Shown one piece after another: positions 1 through 6,283 of a stretch of DNA of 11,592 nt. A program made the translations under genes and the position numbers. The DNA is taken from NCBI GenBank assembly GCA_036339395.1, contig JAYZBD010000102.1, forward strand, positions 1-11,592, written 5' to 3'. Each line of letters opens with the position of its first letter. The stretch's first letter is position 1. The notes under the pieces were generated by a model that was not told the origin of the DNA, searched no databases, and was given only the letters and a program-made list of their open reading frames with translations. This DNA is from SP202 sp036339395 (lineage in GTDB: Bacteria; Planctomycetota; Phycisphaerae; Phycisphaerales; SM1A02).

Positions 1-1029
1 CTTCGTATTGTCTGGAAGAATGAAGAGGAGTTCGTTTCGACTTACCTTCGTTCCAACCCTGAGAGCATTGTCCTCCCTCCATTCCTCGACACTCGTGCCG
101 AAGACAACAAGGCCCGGGGAAGGGGCGCGGACTTCACAGAAGGTTTCCTGCAATCGGTATTTCTCAAGCCGATCGGTCCTGTTCTGGAAGCCTTCCTTGT
201 ACGCCTCGAGGCTGCTTTCAGCACTCCTCACGGCGGCATCTTCCCGCCGGACGATTCGGGTGTATTCCTCTCGAGCCATCGTCAACTCGGAGTTGTTCAA
301 CTGCTCTTCCTTCTTGTGCGTGTAGTTCTCGTAGACATCCTTTGCCAGGACCGCCTGCTCCCAGCTCGATTTCGCCCGGATCATCGAGATCTCGTCCTGG
401 TCGAGTTCATTCTGGCTGATGAAGTTCCGCTCCTTCAATACAAGTGATTTCTCATAGCTTCCCTTCAGTCGCTTGTAATCCTTCTCGGCGGTCATCAGGT
501 CAAGCTCGAGCTTCTTTCGCTTGCTCACGACTTCACCCATTTCCCATGCTTCGAGTGCCAGTTCCGCAAGGTCGATTCTCAACTGGGCCTGGGCGATGTT
601 CGTGTCACGTCGCTTCTGCGTGATCTCGAGATTCGACTCGGTTGTTTCAAGCTGGTTCCGTGCCGTCGTGAGGGCCTCCTCGGCGTTCTCGATGTTCTTC
701 TTCACAGTCTCGTCGTCGAGTTTCAGGAGCAGGTCCCCTTCCTGAACGAAGGACCCCTCTGGAATGAGTTCCATGATGGTCGAGGTTCCCTCGAGCTGGT
801 TTCTCATTGAAACGATTTCAAGGGAGGCCAGGTCGCCGGACGCGGGAATGGATATGTCGAAGCCACCGGATTCGACAATGTAGATGTCGGAGTCATCGAC
901 GAGATCGACGGGATTTCCACCGCCAGCGACAAGCCACGCGATCGTGCCGACCATGGCTCCACCCGCTGCAAGGGCAACCATGGTCGTGGAACTGAGTCCG
1001 TGGCGTCGTGTTGAGGGGTTCTGGTACAT
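1..1029 (-). CDS. HlyD/AcrA-family periplasmic adaptor (membrane fusion protein), C-terminus cut by window edge
   Basis: This reading frame is open from the ATG at 1029 to the left edge, giving 343 codons with no stop. Residues 16-36 form one hydrophobic segment (from TMVALAAGG to WLVAG), fitting an inner-membrane anchor or uncleaved signal. Residues 49-105 look like the first half of a lipoyl/barrel-sandwich domain (ESGGFDISIPASGDL, then EGSFVQEGDLLLKLDDE). Residues 105-290 are charged heptad-rich coiled coil with no Pro. The chain then returns to the second lipoyl half (CEVRAPSPGLVVFG) near residue 305. This order is characteristic of adaptor proteins that bridge an inner-membrane RND, ABC or MFS pump to a TolC channel. 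The start lies 17 bp after the TolC-like gene on the same strand, so the two are almost certainly co-transcribed. No clear Shine-Dalgarno is seen. The missing C-terminal part would hold the rest of the beta-barrel and membrane-proximal domains. The transported substrate cannot be told from sequence. Confidence 0.88.
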   Translation of the reverse strand, partial: MYQNPSTRRHGLSSTTMVALAAGGAMVGTIAWLVAGGGNPVDLVDDSDIYIVESGGFDISIPASGDLASLEIVSMRNQLEGTSTIMELIPEGSFVQEGDLLLKLDDETVKKNIENAEEALTTARNQLETTESNLEITQKRRDTNIAQAQLRIDLAELALEAWEMGEVVSKRKKLELDLMTAEKDYKRLKGSYEKSLVLKERNFISQNELDQDEISMIRAKSSWEQAVLAKDVYENYTHKKEEQLNNSELTMAREEYTRIVRREDAAVRSAESSLEAYKEGFQNRTDRLEKYRLQETFCEVRAPSPGLVVFGTSVEEWREDNALRVGTKVSRNELLFILPDNTK

Positions 1030-1046
1030 GGTTTGAAGGTCCAAGT

Positions 1047-2864
1047 CTAGGCCGAGGGCTCCTGGATGGCCAGATCATCGTATGGAACAAGTTCCATGCC
1101 GGGAAGAAGTTGCAGTGTTCCGTCGGTGTTCACCCTGAGCTGACCGGAACGATCAAGGTATTCAAGTATCGACACCTGCACATCCCTGAAGGAGGAATCC
1201 CTCGAATCCTGGGCCGACACGAGTTGCCGAATCGCCTGGAGGGAGTTGAGCACCGAGACCCGGTCTGCCTTCGCCTTTATCGACTCGATGCCCAGTTGGG
1301 CAATATCAACATTTCTCCTCTGGAGATCCAGTGCGAAGAGGTTGGCGTCTATGTCCCGAATGGCGGAGCGTACATCGATGACGATGGTGTCTCGGAACAG
1401 GATGAACGTCCGCTGTGATCGCTCCAGGTTGATCTGGGCCTGCCGCACCTGCAGTCGTTCAATCTCCCTGTCCAGTGGAATACCGAAACTCAGCCCGGCC
1501 GAGTAGTCGATGTCCTGGAAGTTCGGGTTCAACCCGTTCCATCCCTGCCTTGCATCAGGAAGCTGGGAATCACTGGGTATCGATGCGGAAAGCGCGAGGT
1601 CCAGGTCTGGAAGAAGAGCATTTCGGGCGTTTCGTATTGCACGCTGACGATCCACGAGCTTGTTTCGTTCGTTCTGGAGATCAAGGCGATTGGTAAGTGC
1701 AAGGCCAACCGCTCCGTCCATGGTGGTGGACGGAGGTGGAATGGCGAGTGCGTCTTCACTGATCACGATCGGCTCTTCGATCGGGTAGCCGATGAGGCGC
1801 TTGAACTGGTCGACGGCAAGTCGATATTGTTCCCACTGCCTGCTGAGGTCTGCCTTGGCCTGGAGAGCGCTGTTCTCGGCATCCGCTGACTCGAAGAGCT
1901 GGGTACGTCCGGCTTCGTAGAGCGCCTCCTGCCTGGCGGCAAGCGCATCGTAGTACTCGATGCTCTCTTCGGCATGGCGAAGCCGGCGTCGCTGAACCTG
2001 CAGACCAAGGAACTCGGTTGTCACTCGAACCAGGAAGATCCTTCGAAACCGCTCGAAGGTTCTTGCTGCATAGACGATGTTCCGTTCAGCCTGGATGAGA
2101 TTTTCACGTGCAACAGGACCGGCTCCGCGAAGGAAGGGAATGGATGCGCGGACATTGATGTCGCTTGCAAGCGTGCCCGCGTTGCTCTGTTCGTGCGACC
2201 CCGAGACATCTCGATGGAGATCCTTTGCAAAAGTGGCAACCCACCCGGCGGACACCTCCCCTCCGTAGGGGAGCTTCTGCGTCACGTTCCATTCGTTCAC
2301 GAGGTTCAGCGCCGTTTCATAGAAACCGCGATCTGTCGGGTCGTTGGCGTCGGCGGTGATTCGTGGGCTGATGGTGTCGCTGACTCGAGGGACCCACCGG
2401 TGTTCCTCGACCAGGAGTGCAAGGCAGGAAAGAATGTATTCCTCCTGCGCGTATTTGAACTCCTGGGCATTGGCGAACGCCCATTGCAGCGAATCCTGCA
2501 ATCCTATCCTCGGAGCATCGTCGTAGGTGCCCTGGTACCCCTTGAGCCGTTCAAGGACGGCCTCGGCGTCGGTATCCTCGATGGCCATGAATGAAAGTTC
2601 GTCTGCAGCAGGGTTCCAGGTCGTGGGGCTGGTGTCATCCATGACTTCTTCCGAGACCGTGACCGCAGCCCACCCACTTGCAACTGGTGGAGGGGCACCC
2701 TCGCCGAGTGTTCCGCTGGCTCCCTTGAGCATGGAGCCGACTTCCTCGTCAATCGAACTGAACCCCGCATAGCAGCCGGCCAGGTGGATCGGCGCAGTGG
2801 CGAGGAAGCCGGCAACCGCCAGCTCAAGGAGATGATGGAATGTCCTGTTCGATCTCGACTGCAT
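1047..2864 (-). CDS. TolC/OEP-family outer membrane efflux lipoprotein
   Basis: The product (605 aa) forms the outer-membrane and periplasmic tunnel of a tripartite exporter. I chose the ATG at 2864 because GGAG at 2872-2875 lies 7 nt upstream; an in-frame ATG at 2879 would add five residues but has no ribosome site. The first 31 residues are a lipoprotein signal (basic start, hydrophobic core, lipobox LAGC with Cys31). Next comes an unusual linker of about 85 residues, acidic and Pro/Gly-rich, before the first OEP repeat near residue 120 (GLQDSLQWAFANAQEFKYAQ). The rest is long amphipathic helix with the two OEP repeats, for example LGLQVQRRRLRHAEESIEYY followed by RQEALYEAGRT, and later QLGIESIKAKADRVSVLNSL. 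Typical TolC proteins are about 450-500 aa, so the extra length comes mostly from the N-terminal extension. It is the first gene of the operon with the downstream adaptor. The family assignment is firm; the substrate is unknown. Confidence 0.88.
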   Translation of the reverse strand: MQSRSNRTFHHLLELAVAGFLATAPIHLAGCYAGFSSIDEEVGSMLKGASGTLGEGAPPPVASGWAAVTVSEEVMDDTSPTTWNPAADELSFMAIEDTDAEAVLERLKGYQGTYDDAPRIGLQDSLQWAFANAQEFKYAQEEYILSCLALLVEEHRWVPRVSDTISPRITADANDPTDRGFYETALNLVNEWNVTQKLPYGGEVSAGWVATFAKDLHRDVSGSHEQSNAGTLASDINVRASIPFLRGAGPVARENLIQAERNIVYAARTFERFRRIFLVRVTTEFLGLQVQRRRLRHAEESIEYYDALAARQEALYEAGRTQLFESADAENSALQAKADLSRQWEQYRLAVDQFKRLIGYPIEEPIVISEDALAIPPPSTTMDGAVGLALTNRLDLQNERNKLVDRQRAIRNARNALLPDLDLALSASIPSDSQLPDARQGWNGLNPNFQDIDYSAGLSFGIPLDREIERLQVRQAQINLERSQRTFILFRDTIVIDVRSAIRDIDANLFALDLQRRNVDIAQLGIESIKAKADRVSVLNSLQAIRQLVSAQDSRDSSFRDVQVSILEYLDRSGQLRVNTDGTLQLLPGMELVPYDDLAIQEPSA

Positions 2865-2867
2865 GAA

Positions 2868-2875
2868 CTCTCTCC
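2868..2875 (-). promoter_or_regulatory. Ribosome binding site of the TolC-like gene
   Basis: On the minus strand this reads GGAGAGAG, with the GGAG core 7 nt before the ATG at 2864. It decides between two in-frame ATGs: the one at 2879 lies upstream of this site and has only a more distant purine-poor sequence before it. Confidence 0.6.
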
Positions 2876-2930
2876 ACATATCGGCAAGGAGGCGGCTGTT
2901 TCAGGAAACGCTTGCCGGGTCGGACTGCAC

Positions 2931-2960
2931 ATTGTAGAGCACAAGGCGGGTCATTCTTGA
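2931..2960 (-). promoter_or_regulatory. Probable sigma70-type promoter for the efflux operon
   Basis: On the minus strand TACAAT (2931-2936) matches the -10 consensus at five of six positions. A weak -35, TCAAGA (2955-2960, three of six matches), lies 18 bp upstream. Transcription would begin near 2924, giving a leader of about 60 nt before the ATG at 2864. It is the best hexamer I can see on this strand in the divergent gap, but no start site has been mapped. Confidence 0.4.
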
Positions 2961-2975
2961 TGTGATCATTGAATG
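2952..2975. promoter_or_regulatory. Imperfect inverted repeat, possible operator
   Basis: The outer arms are CATTC (2952-2956) and GAATG (2971-2975), exact reverse complements. Inside them are GAT and ATC around a GTG centre, off symmetry by one base. The dyad covers the proposed -35 region of the efflux promoter, where a TetR-, MarR- or similar dimeric repressor could bind. No regulator gene lies next to it in the window. Short dyads arise by chance, so confidence is low. Confidence 0.25.
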
Positions 2976-3025
2976 CAGCCCCAAACGGCCAAACCAATCT
3001 GCTTTCGAGGGTTTCCAGGTGAGGC

Positions 3026-3034
3026 TGGTACACT
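3026..3034 (+). promoter_or_regulatory. upp: Extended -10 element for upp, suggesting a leaderless transcript
   Basis: The sequence TGGTACACT is an extended -10 (TGn followed by TACACT, four of six matches to TATAAT). It ends 6 nt before the ATG of upp at 3041. RNA polymerase usually starts about 7 nt past the -10, which would put the first transcribed base on or next to the A of the start codon. No Shine-Dalgarno is present at normal spacing (AGGTGAGG lies about 19 nt upstream), and no good -35 is visible, as expected for extended -10 promoters. Confidence 0.4.
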
Positions 3035-3040
3035 CGACCC

Positions 3041-3688
3041 ATGCCATCCAGCCACGAAGCACACGCAAACCTGACCGTTCTTGATCACCCCGTGATACAG
3101 GATCGATTGTCTCGACTGAGGGATGCATCAACTCCTCCGGAGACCTTTCGTCGTCTGCTGGACCAGGTTGCCGGTCTCATGACGTTCAGGATCAGCAGGG
3201 ATCTGCAGGTCCGGATGTTGAAGATCACTACACCCCTGAAGGAGACGGATGGCGCACAGCTGAAACTTCCACTGACGCTTGTGCCTATCCTCCGTGCGGG
3301 TATCGGCATGATCGACGGCATTCTCGCACTGCTTCCCGAAGCCCGGGTCGGGCACATCGGCGTCTACAGGGATGAGGCGACAATGGAGCCGGTGCCCTAC
3401 TACGAAAAGATGCCCCCGGACATTTCCGAAGGCCCGGTATTCATTGTCGACCCGATGCTTGCCACGGGCGGTTCGGCGAGTTTCGCAGTATCGAGACTCA
3501 AGGAGCATGGTTGCAGCGATCTCCGCCTGATCTGCCTTGTCTGCGCTCCCGAGGGAATACGCAGGATGGAGCAGGAGCACCCCGATGTTCCGATCTACAC
3601 GGCATCACTCGACGATGGGCTCGATGAAAATGGCTACATCATGCCCGGGCTCGGAGATGCAGGGGATCGTATCTTCGGAACCCAGTGA
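3041..3688 (+). CDS. upp: Uracil phosphoribosyltransferase
   Basis: This cytosolic pyrimidine-salvage enzyme joins uracil and PRPP to make UMP and pyrophosphate. The 215-aa product is close to the usual 208-210 aa and carries every hallmark in order: LRAGIGM (84-90), HIGVYRDEAT (105-114), PVPYYEKMP (117-125), the PRPP loop VDPMLATGGSA (136-147), and the C-terminal uracil-binding segment GYIMPGLGDAGDRIFGT (198-214). The start at ATG 3041 gives a natural N-terminus (the family's LDHPVIQDRLSRLRD block begins at residue 14). It is the first gene of the plus-strand run and is divergent from the efflux operon, with 176 bp between start codons. The next gene begins 23 bp after its stop, so cotranscription is likely. 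No uracil permease (uraA) is seen nearby. Confidence 0.97.
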   Translation: MPSSHEAHANLTVLDHPVIQDRLSRLRDASTPPETFRRLLDQVAGLMTFRISRDLQVRMLKITTPLKETDGAQLKLPLTLVPILRAGIGMIDGILALLPEARVGHIGVYRDEATMEPVPYYEKMPPDISEGPVFIVDPMLATGGSASFAVSRLKEHGCSDLRLICLVCAPEGIRRMEQEHPDVPIYTASLDDGLDENGYIMPGLGDAGDRIFGTQ

Positions 3689-3711
3689 TGCGACGTATCA
3701 TGGTCTGAGCC

Positions 3712-4632
3712 ATGACCAGCCACACGCCGACAACACTGTTCGGGAAAGAATCCCTGCTCGAACCTTCCCACGCAGCCAAGGATCCTGACACCAGGCTCTA
3801 TGTCGGAGACTGTCGCCAGGTACTGCGGGCGCTGCCGGATGCCGGCGCCATCGACTTGATCTTCGCTGATCCCCCGTTCAACTGGGACGTGAAGTATGGC
3901 GACTGGAACGACGATCTTCCCCGGGAGGAATACGAGTCGTTTACAAGGGAGTGGCTCGATGCCTGCGTCGAAGTACTCTCGCCCCATGGGAGCATGTGGG
4001 TAAATACCCCCGATGACAATGCGGCAGAAATCGTCATGCACCTGAAGAATCGTGGCATGACCATGGTCAACTGGTGCATCTGGCATTTCCGATTCGGTCA
4101 ATGTCGCCAGGGAGCCTTCATCACCAGCAAGGTCCATGCGTTGTATTTCTGCAAGGATCCATCAAACCGAACCTGGAACCCGGACCCCGTGCTTGAGCAG
4201 TCGGACCGGGCAAGCATCTACGGGGATCCCCGGACGATGGCCAAGGAGACGAACAAGGGGATGCGCGTTCCAATGGACGTCTGGTATGGAAAGTACTGGG
4301 GAAGAATCCAGGGAAACAACAAGGAACGAAGGCACGCCCACAGGAACCAGCTTCCAGAGGCTTACCTGGAACGTGTCATTCTCTCCTGCTCCAACGAGGG
4401 CGACCTCGTCCTCGATCCATTTACGGGCTCCGGGACGACGTGCACGGTTTCGAGGGCAACGGGTCGGCGATCAATCGGAATCGAGTTTTCAAATGCAATC
4501 GCAGACAGCGCGTGGGATCGGATCTCCGACATCGGCATGGTTCGGAAGGATGCCGCCCGTGGAGGCTCCTCGGCGATCGCCGCTCCACGTCGTCGAAACA
4601 GGCGTACCAAGCAGGCTGCGAGCGACACGTGA
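3712..4632 (+). CDS. Solitary beta-class DNA methyltransferase, probably N6-adenine specific
   Basis: The product (306 aa) should transfer a methyl group from S-adenosylmethionine to a base in DNA. The catalytic motif IV, ADPPF (52-56, in DLIFADPPFNWD), comes first. The SAM-binding motif I, DPFTGSGT (235-242), comes near the end and is followed by the acidic GIE (256-258). This order defines beta-class enzymes such as CcrM and HinfI methylases. DPPF rather than SPPY favours adenine N6 over cytosine N4. The segment between about 145 and 210 (many W, Y, K, R) should include the target recognition region. A basic tail, RRRNRRTK (293-300), ends the protein. No restriction endonuclease gene is adjacent, so it looks like an orphan methylase with a regulatory or replication-timing role, but the target site is unknown. 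It starts 23 bp after upp with no good Shine-Dalgarno; TATCAT at 3696-3701 could be a secondary -10. Its stop overlaps the next start as GTGA. Confidence 0.9.
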   Translation: MTSHTPTTLFGKESLLEPSHAAKDPDTRLYVGDCRQVLRALPDAGAIDLIFADPPFNWDVKYGDWNDDLPREEYESFTREWLDACVEVLSPHGSMWVNTPDDNAAEIVMHLKNRGMTMVNWCIWHFRFGQCRQGAFITSKVHALYFCKDPSNRTWNPDPVLEQSDRASIYGDPRTMAKETNKGMRVPMDVWYGKYWGRIQGNNKERRHAHRNQLPEAYLERVILSCSNEGDLVLDPFTGSGTTCTVSRATGRRSIGIEFSNAIADSAWDRISDIGMVRKDAARGGSSAIAAPRRRNRRTKQAASDT

Positions 4633-5537
4633 ACGATTTCCCCGGTGGCCGGCAGTTGGACTACAACAACGCTGATGCCGTTTCGGCGCTCATGCGGGAC
4701 GCCGCCGGGGTGCTCATGTCCGAACCGGGTCGCGAAGGGGCTTCCGTCAGGCTCCCCGCTGACGGACGCCTGTTGATCACGGGCGATCTGCATGACCACC
4801 TGGACAACTGGCATCGTATTCTTCACCTTGCTTCACTCGAAGCCAACCCGGGAAACCATGTCCTGCTGCAGGAACTCATTCATGGCGACAGGCTTGTAAA
4901 CGGTCTCGATTTCAGTTGGCGAATGCTCGTGCGTGTTGCTGAAGTCGTGCTTGCATACCCGGGGCAGGTGCACGTGATTCTCGGGAACCACGAACTCGCA
5001 CAACTGACACGACGTCCGGTCAGCAAGGGCGCGGGAAACAGCGTCGCACTCTTCGAGGATGCAATCGACTGGACGTTCAACGACAGGGCTGATGAAGTCA
5101 CAGCAAGTATCGATGCATTTCTCGCGTCTCTGCCACTGTGTGTCAGAACCTCGAACGGCCTGCTCTGCACCCACTCGTTGCCGGACACGTCACGCATGGG
5201 TCAATTCGATCGTTGCATTCTTGATCGTCGTATTGAATCGACCGACTACGAGGGCATGGAAGGTTCTGCATGGATGTTGACGTGGGGTCGGAACCACGAA
5301 GATGACCAGCTCGAGGAGCTTGCAGAACTCTGGAGTGTTTCGACCTTCTGCATCGGCCACCAATTCGTTCCGGAGGGGATCAGCCAGCTGGGACAACGAC
5401 TGGTCGCACTCAATTCGGACCACGCTCGCGGAGTTGCCGTCCCATGGGACCTGGGGAGAACACCCTCGCCGAAATCGTTGCTGGAATCCGCAATCCCGTT
5501 GCAGTCGGTACCGATTCCACAGGTGGGTGAAACATGA
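4629..5537 (+). CDS. Calcineurin-like (PPP-type) metallophosphoesterase
   Basis: The product (302 aa) should be a cytosolic two-metal phosphoesterase. Metal-ligand motifs occur in the expected order: GDLHD (52-56), GDRLVNG (86-92), GNHE (119-122), THS (181-183) and GHQ (244-246). The spacing and the order GDxH, GDxxxxG, GNHE resemble the PPP family of protein and ApaH-type phosphatases. The second motif has lost the usual DRG ending (VNG here), and the first has Asp instead of Gly after GDLH. It may therefore act on a small or nucleotide substrate rather than on phosphoprotein; the substrate cannot be assigned. I placed the start at GTG 4629, whose GTGA overlaps the methyltransferase stop, a common sign of translational coupling. 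The frame is open back to 4440, but an earlier start would run deep into the preceding gene. The gene ends in an ATGA overlap with tsaB. Confidence 0.85.
   Translation: MNDFPGGRQLDYNNADAVSALMRDAAGVLMSEPGREGASVRLPADGRLLITGDLHDHLDNWHRILHLASLEANPGNHVLLQELIHGDRLVNGLDFSWRMLVRVAEVVLAYPGQVHVILGNHELAQLTRRPVSKGAGNSVALFEDAIDWTFNDRADEVTASIDAFLASLPLCVRTSNGLLCTHSLPDTSRMGQFDRCILDRRIESTDYEGMEGSAWMLTWGRNHEDDQLEELAELWSVSTFCIGHQFVPEGISQLGQRLVALNSDHARGVAVPWDLGRTPSPKSLLESAIPLQSVPIPQVGET
5521..5526 (+). promoter_or_regulatory. tsaB: Ribosome binding site of tsaB
   Basis: AGGTGG lies 7 nt upstream of the ATG at 5534, inside the last codons of the phosphoesterase gene. It supports that start together with the ATGA overlap, and allows tsaB to be translated both by new initiation and by coupling. 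Confidence 0.5.
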
Positions 5538-6223
5538 ATACACCGGTACTCCTTGCCATTGAATGTTCGCAGCGACATGGCGGAGTTGCATTGCAGGATC
5601 GGAGCGGTCATGTGTACACCGTCGATCTCGAACCAGGCATCCGCCGGGATGATGTTCTCCAGCCCGCCATCGAGTCACTGTTTGATCAAGCCGGCCTCGC
5701 TCCACCGGACCTGGAGGGGTGCGGTTGCTCGCTTGGGCCAGGTGGGTTTACCGGGCTCAGGATCACCATTGCGATCGCGCGAGCGATGGCGATAGCACTT
5801 CGTATTCCCCTGTATGGAATTCCATCTGCAGTTGTCGCTGCTCTCTCCACTCCAACTCCTCCAGGAAGGGTCATCGTGGCACTGGCATCAAAAGGTGAAT
5901 CAGCATGGCTGACTCGCATCGAGCATCCACGCGAAGGCCGGTGGGCCGGTCCAGGCGAGTTGGTTACTGCAGATGATCTTGGGCCATGGCTGGAGGGAGT
6001 TGTTTCAATCATTGCCGATGAACACCTCCCAGGTTCCTTCAAAGAGGCTGCTGAAGCGGCATCAATCGAGATCATGGAACCCCGTTACAACGCAACATGT
6101 TGTCTGCAAATGACTTCGGATCGTCACAAGCAGGGACTTCACGACGATCCCATGGCCATGCTCCCCTTGTATCCACGCCCCCCGGAGGCGGTATCCCTCT
6201 GGGAGGCCCGTGAAGGCACCTGA
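5534..6223 (+). CDS. tsaB: tRNA threonylcarbamoyladenosine biosynthesis protein TsaB
   Basis: TsaB (229 aa) is the scaffold partner of TsaD and TsaE in making t6A at position 37 of ANN-decoding tRNAs. The hallmark is GPGGFTGLRIT (68-78), the family's GPGSFTGLRIG. The N-terminus, LLAIECSQRHGGVAL, matches the ASKHA-fold first strand (usually LAIDTS). The C-terminus, PLYPRPPEAVSLWE, is the typical family ending. Length agrees with known TsaB proteins (about 220-235 aa). A motif that usually reads RxHSExL is RRDDVLQP here (38-44), losing the His; TsaB itself is not the catalytic subunit, so this may be tolerated. The start overlaps the previous stop (ATGA). tsaD, tsaE and rimI are not in the window. 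Confidence 0.93.
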   Translation: MNTPVLLAIECSQRHGGVALQDRSGHVYTVDLEPGIRRDDVLQPAIESLFDQAGLAPPDLEGCGCSLGPGGFTGLRITIAIARAMAIALRIPLYGIPSAVVAALSTPTPPGRVIVALASKGESAWLTRIEHPREGRWAGPGELVTADDLGPWLEGVVSIIADEHLPGSFKEAAEAASIEIMEPRYNATCCLQMTSDRHKQGLHDDPMAMLPLYPRPPEAVSLWEAREGT

Positions 6224-6283
6224 AAGTTCAACCTGTTCCGTCTGTGCGGCCTGTTCAATCCGGGGAATATCGACTGCCGTGGC

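Noticed and set aside
1974..2594. A 206-codon open frame on the plus strand, antisense to the TolC-like gene
   Set aside because: Same codon-bias effect, with no ribosome site or protein-like composition. The minus-strand gene has a clear family match over the whole stretch.
2963..2968. TGATCA palindrome in the divergent region, considered as a separate binding site
   Set aside because: Six bases is too short to support a claim alone; it is partly covered by the larger imperfect dyad already listed.
4440..4628. N-terminal extension of the phosphoesterase from an ATG at 4440
   Set aside because: It would overlap the methyltransferase by more than 190 bp, including its SAM-binding region. The GTGA junction at 4629 explains the start better, and the extension is Arg/Ser-rich as expected for an out-of-frame read.
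6232..6256. Two copies of CCTGTTC 18 bp apart between tsaB and the receiver-GAF gene
   Set aside because: Only 7 bp each, and no dyad or promoter geometry goes with them; likely chance.
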